Shown here: positions 60,311 through 64,000 of the stretch, piece by piece | How positions within the stretch are numbered: the first letter of the stretch is position 1 | Layout of the letters: each line of letters starts with the position of its first letter | The notes under the pieces: model-generated | Databases searched by the model: none | Told to the model about the DNA's origin: nothing | What the model saw: the letters and a program-made list of their open reading frames with translations, nothing else | Source of the DNA: Bacteroidia bacterium | GTDB taxonomy: Bacteria > Bacteroidota > Bacteroidia > NS11-12g > UBA9320 | DNA: 64,000 nucleotides | NCBI GenBank assembly: GCA_018402155.1 | Contig: JAGYJG010000001.1 | Span: 1,004,198-1,068,197 of the forward strand | Direction of reading: 5' to 3' | Program-made: the position numbers and the translations under genes

Positions 60311-60661
60311 ATGAAACCACCGTTTATTATAAAGACAATATATAGTTTTCTTAAAGATAAAGAATACCGTGAACTTTTATACACCACAATTTTTCTAATT
60401 GTACTTGGCACAGTCGCCTATCACTACCTAGAAAATTGGTCATGGATTGATTCTATTTATTTTAGCGTGGTAACACTAACAACGGTTGGCTACGGTGATT
60501 TTTCTCCACAGACTGATGCCGGAAAAATATTTACAATATTTTATATTATTTTAGGAATTGGTATTATCCTCAGTTTTATTAATACAGTTTATGTGCATTA
60601 TCGTGGATCTAGAAAACGAATAACCACTATAAAAAATAGTAACCCTCCTAATTTAAAATAG
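60311..60661 (+). CDS. two-TM potassium channel family protein
   Basis: Selectivity filter TLTTVGYGDFSP between two hydrophobic helices. Confidence 0.93.
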   Translation: MKPPFIIKTIYSFLKDKEYRELLYTTIFLIVLGTVAYHYLENWSWIDSIYFSVVTLTTVGYGDFSPQTDAGKIFTIFYIILGIGIILSFINTVYVHYRGSRKRITTIKNSNPPNLK

Positions 60662-60784
60662 TTAATCTCAAAGCTTCCAACAACATTCCGTACTATATTA
60701 AATCTAAGATTAGAGATAATTTATGAATCACTCGGTGTGAGTACTAAAATAAAAGATATAAAAGTAAGCAGAACTCAAAAAAAA

Positions 60785-60808
60785 AGCCCCTCAGGAGTCT
60801 GAGGGGCT
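60785..60808 (-). terminator. intrinsic terminator of the thrS-infC-rpmI-rplT operon
   Basis: AGCCCCTCAG-GAGT-CTGAGGGGCT with a flanking A-run (U-run on the minus strand). Confidence 0.85.
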
Positions 60809-60838
60809 AGGATTATAATAATTTCAGCTTTATAAAAT

Positions 60839-61186
60839 TTATTTTTTCACTTTGTTAATAACAGCAGCGAAAGCCTCTGGATGATTCATTGCCAAATCGG
60901 CTAGAACTTTTCTATTGAGTTCTATTCCTTCTTTGTGCACTGCTCCTATAAATTGTGAGTAGCTCATGCCATGTTGTCTTGCACCGGCATTTATCCTAGC
61001 AATCCACAAACGGCGAAAATTTCTTTTCTTATTTTTTCTATCTCTATAGGAGTATTGCCACGCCTTTTCAACGGCATTTTTAGCTACTGTCCATACATTT
61101 TTTCTTCTACCAAAGAATCCTTTGGCGTGTTTCATCATTTTTTTGCGTCGTCTCCTTGAGGCAACTGCATTTACTGATCTTGGCAT
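60839..61186 (-). CDS. rplT: 50S ribosomal protein L20
   Basis: [62 protein letters not shown]. Confidence 0.98.
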   Translation of the reverse strand: MPRSVNAVASRRRRKKMMKHAKGFFGRRKNVWTVAKNAVEKAWQYSYRDRKNKKRNFRRLWIARINAGARQHGMSYSQFIGAVHKEGIELNRKVLADLAMNHPEAFAAVINKVKK

Positions 61187-61273
61187 TTTATTTTTTTCTT
61201 TTTTTAAACTAGGCGTTCACTTTGGTGAAACTTTTTTGGCCCGAATAATGGTTAAACTTTTCGCTTTTGCGAA

Positions 61274-61474
61274 TTACTTTCCAATTCTTAACAAGAATCT
61301 TACGTTGCTCTCATCCGCTGGATGAACCAAACCGCTGTGTCTAAGAGCAAGTTTTCTTTTCTTAGACTTCTTTGTCAAGATGTGACGCTTGTAGGCGTGC
61401 TTTCTTTTGATTTTACCTGTACCAGTTATTCTGAATCTCTTCTTTGCACTGGAGTTGGTTTTCATTTTTGGCAT
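61274..61474 (-). CDS. rpmI: 50S ribosomal protein L35
   Basis: [45 protein letters not shown]. Confidence 0.98.
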   Translation of the reverse strand: MPKMKTNSSAKKRFRITGTGKIKRKHAYKRHILTKKSKKRKLALRHSGLVHPADESNVRFLLRIGK

Positions 61475-61499
61475 CTTTGTTCTTCTTTTTTTGTTAAAT

Positions 61500-62033
61500 T
61501 TATTTTGGTGCTAAAACTATTATCATTTTTTTGCCTTCCATTTTAGGCAATTGCTCGAGTTTTGCCATTTCAGAAAGCTTATCAGCAAACTGGAGTAGCA
61601 GTAATTCTCCGCGTTCTTTGTACACAATGGTGCGCCCTCTAAAAAAAACATACGCTCGTACTTTATGTCCTTCTTCCAAAAACTTTTCTGCGTGTTTCAG
61701 TTTAAAATTGACATCATGTTCGTCCGTATTCGGACCAAAACGAATTTCTTTTATATCAGTTTTAGACTGAGTAGCTTTAAGTTCTTTGGCTTTCTTTTTT
61801 TGGTCATAAAGAAATTTTCTATAATCTATGACCTTACATACTGGCGGATCTGCTCTAGGAGAAACCTCCACGAGATCAAGCTCTTGTTCCTTGGCATATT
61901 CTAGGGCAACGCTGAGCTCGGTTACACCTTGTTCCACGTTATCACCTACTAGGCGCACTGGATCAGCAACAATGTACTGATTAATTTTATGGGGATCTTT
62001 TACCCTTCCCCTAAACGGTCTTCTTTTTTTCAA
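61500..62033 (-). CDS. infC: translation initiation factor IF-3
   Basis: [34 protein letters not shown]...[46 protein letters not shown] start. Confidence 0.96.
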   Translation of the reverse strand: MKKRRPFRGRVKDPHKINQYIVADPVRLVGDNVEQGVTELSVALEYAKEQELDLVEVSPRADPPVCKVIDYRKFLYDQKKKAKELKATQSKTDIKEIRFGPNTDEHDVNFKLKHAEKFLEEGHKVRAYVFFRGRTIVYKERGELLLLQFADKLSEMAKLEQLPKMEGKKMIIVLAPK

Positions 62034-62039
62034 GTATTT

Positions 62040-63971
62040 TTATTCTTTCGTTAACAATGAGTTGAAATAGGTAACAAACTCATCTAAATTAAATTTGCCG
62101 ACGTCACCTTCACCTTGAACTCTAACCGAAACCTGCTGATTTTCAGACTCTTCTTCCCCTACAATTATCATTACAGGAATTTTGGTCGCCCAAGCATCAC
62201 GGATTTTTCGGCCAATTTTCTCAGCCCTTTCATCTACAAGGCCGCGAATATCGTTTTTATTCAGGAATTTTAAAACTTTATCTGCATATTCATGATACTT
62301 TTCACTAATAGGTAAAACAGCGACCTGCTCCGGGCTCAGCCAAAGTGGAAAATTACCGGCTGTATGTTCTATTAGTATTCCTATAAATCTCTCCATACTG
62401 CCAAATGGTGCGCGGTGTATCATCACAGGTCTATGTTTCTCATTGTCTGGCCCAATATAATCTAAATCAAAACGCTCCGGTAGATTATAATCTACCTGTA
62501 TGGTGCCTAGCTGCCAACTTCTACCCAGCGCATCTTTTACCATAAAATCTAGTTTTGGGCCATAAAAAGCAGCTTCACCGTATTCTGTCACAGTTTCCAT
62601 ATCACGCTCAGCAGTAGCCTCTATTATAGCGCGCTCAGCCTTTTCCCAATTTTCATCAGACCCAATATATTTAGCTTTATTATTTGGGTCTCGCAGTGAT
62701 ATTTGTGCTGTAAATTTTTCAAAACCTAGTTTTTTGAATACGTGCATTACCAAATCAATAACATCTACAAACTCTGATTTTAGCTGGTCGGGCGTACAAA
62801 AAATATGCGCATCATCCTGCGTAAAACCTCGAACACGGGTTAGTCCATTCAGCTCTCCGCTCTGCTCATAGCGATATACTGTCCCAAACTCTGCTACGCG
62901 ATATGGTAATTCACGGTAGCTTTTTGGCTTAAATTTAAAAATCTCGCAGTGGTGCGGACAATTCATTGGTTTTAGCAAAAACTCCTCATCTTCATTCGGT
63001 GTTTTTATGGGTTGAAAAGAATCTTCACCGTACTTCTCGTAGTGCCCAGAGGTGATGTACAATTCTTTTTTTCCAATATGGGGGGTTACTACTTGGTGGT
63101 ATCCACGCTCTATTTGCGCTTTTCGCATAAAACTTTCTAACCGCTCGCGTATGGCAGTACCTTTGGGAAGCCACAAGGGTAGCCCCGCTCCTACTTTCTC
63201 GCTAAAGGTAAATAATTCTAGCTCTTTTCCCAGCTTTCGGTGGTCTCTTCGCTTTGCCTCTTCTAGCAGTTCTAGGTGGTCTGTTAGCATTTTTGCTTTC
63301 GGAAAAGATACCCCGTATATACGTGTCAAGGTTTTGTTTTTTTCATCTCCTCGCCAATAGGCTGCAGCCACATTTAGCAGTTTGACCGCTTTTATATCTT
63401 TCGTATTGGGGATGTGTGGTCCTCTGCACAAATCAGTAAAGCTCCCTTGTGTATAAAAAGTGATGCTGCCGTCTTCTAGTCCATCTATCAATTCAAGCTT
63501 GTACTCGTCGCCTTTTTCTGAAAAGTACTGCGTGGCGTAAGTTTTACTCACTTCTGTTCTTATGTAGTCATTACCTTGACTAGCCAGTTCTTTCATTTTC
63601 TTTTCTACCTGCTCGAAATCATTGGAGGAAAAACTATGCTCACCAAAATCGACATCGTAGTAAAAGCCATTATCTATGGCCGGTCCTATGCCAAGTTTCA
63701 CCCCAGGGTATAGCGCTTCTAGAGCTTCGGCAAGCAGGTGAGAGCTACTGTGCCAAAATGTTTTTTTACCATCTAAATCATCAAATTTGAGCAAGGCAAG
63801 TCTAGAGTCCTCATTTATTGGTCTGTTCAAATCCCATACCTCATCATTTACTTTCGCACTTACTATGACACGGGCAAGTCCTTCACTTATACTTTTCGCC
63901 ACCTCTATGGCGGTACTTCCTTTTGGCACTTCGCGCACCGAGGCATCTGGTAATGTTATATTTATATTCAA
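62040..63971 (-). CDS. thrS: threonyl-tRNA synthetase
   Basis: TGS domain, [75 protein letters not shown]. Apparent TTG start; the frame stays open to the window edge. Confidence 0.97.
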   Translation of the reverse strand: MNINITLPDASVREVPKGSTAIEVAKSISEGLARVIVSAKVNDEVWDLNRPINEDSRLALLKFDDLDGKKTFWHSSSHLLAEALEALYPGVKLGIGPAIDNGFYYDVDFGEHSFSSNDFEQVEKKMKELASQGNDYIRTEVSKTYATQYFSEKGDEYKLELIDGLEDGSITFYTQGSFTDLCRGPHIPNTKDIKAVKLLNVAAAYWRGDEKNKTLTRIYGVSFPKAKMLTDHLELLEEAKRRDHRKLGKELELFTFSEKVGAGLPLWLPKGTAIRERLESFMRKAQIERGYHQVVTPHIGKKELYITSGHYEKYGEDSFQPIKTPNEDEEFLLKPMNCPHHCEIFKFKPKSYRELPYRVAEFGTVYRYEQSGELNGLTRVRGFTQDDAHIFCTPDQLKSEFVDVIDLVMHVFKKLGFEKFTAQISLRDPNNKAKYIGSDENWEKAERAIIEATAERDMETVTEYGEAAFYGPKLDFMVKDALGRSWQLGTIQVDYNLPERFDLDYIGPDNEKHRPVMIHRAPFGSMERFIGILIEHTAGNFPLWLSPEQVAVLPISEKYHEYADKVLKFLNKNDIRGLVDERAEKIGRKIRDAWATKIPVMIIVGEEESENQQVSVRVQGEGDVGKFNLDEFVTYFNSLLTKE

Positions 63972-64000
63972 TCTGCTGTTATTTAGCGGTTTGCTGTATG

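Overview
64 kb chromosomal window from a Bacteroidota bacterium, judged by SusC/SusD/SusE, T9SS C-terminal sorting domains, DUF4249/TonB-receptor pairs, FecI/FecR signalling and TAnnTTTG-type -7 boxes. I see about 55 protein-coding genes, one tRNA-Cys(GCA), several clear hairpin terminators, and no rRNA, CRISPR array or transposase. Main blocks: (i) an ECF sigma / FecR / TonB receptor (STN domain) / DUF4249 operon at 2.8-7.8 kb, with an extra 61-aa ORF between sigma and FecR; (ii) housekeeping genes (fabG, cdd, pepE, FKBP PPIase, two ABC-F ATPases, ribBA, surE, lpxB, miaE, thrS-infC-rpmI-rplT); (iii) an AT-rich metal-type TonB receptor / HMA-like / Cys-rich small-protein cluster at 20.4-23.5 kb; (iv) a starch/maltose locus at 32.9-53.3 kb with lipoprotein GH13s, GH65, beta-PGM, sugar kinase, MFS transporter, SusCDE and a T9SS-exported GH13. 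The most interesting observation is a repeated palindrome, AGTGTnAwwwTTACrCT (GT-N7-AC core), found at four positions in block (iv), each next to a promoter or start of a locus operon. One copy lies between the kinase operon and a divergent gene for a Nudix-fold/winged-helix protein whose Nudix box is degenerate. This suggests a self-contained maltose/starch regulon run by a non-catalytic Nudix-family transcription factor instead of a LacI/SusR-type regulator. Also flagged: a GT87-like membrane glycosyltransferase inside the amylase operon, an unlisted 27-aa hydrophobic micro-ORF, a 12-codon leader ORF in the structured leader of an RRM protein gene, a PNGase F-like T9SS protein with an inserted LamG domain, and convergent stop codons inside one palindrome. 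All product calls come from reading motifs; no database search was run.
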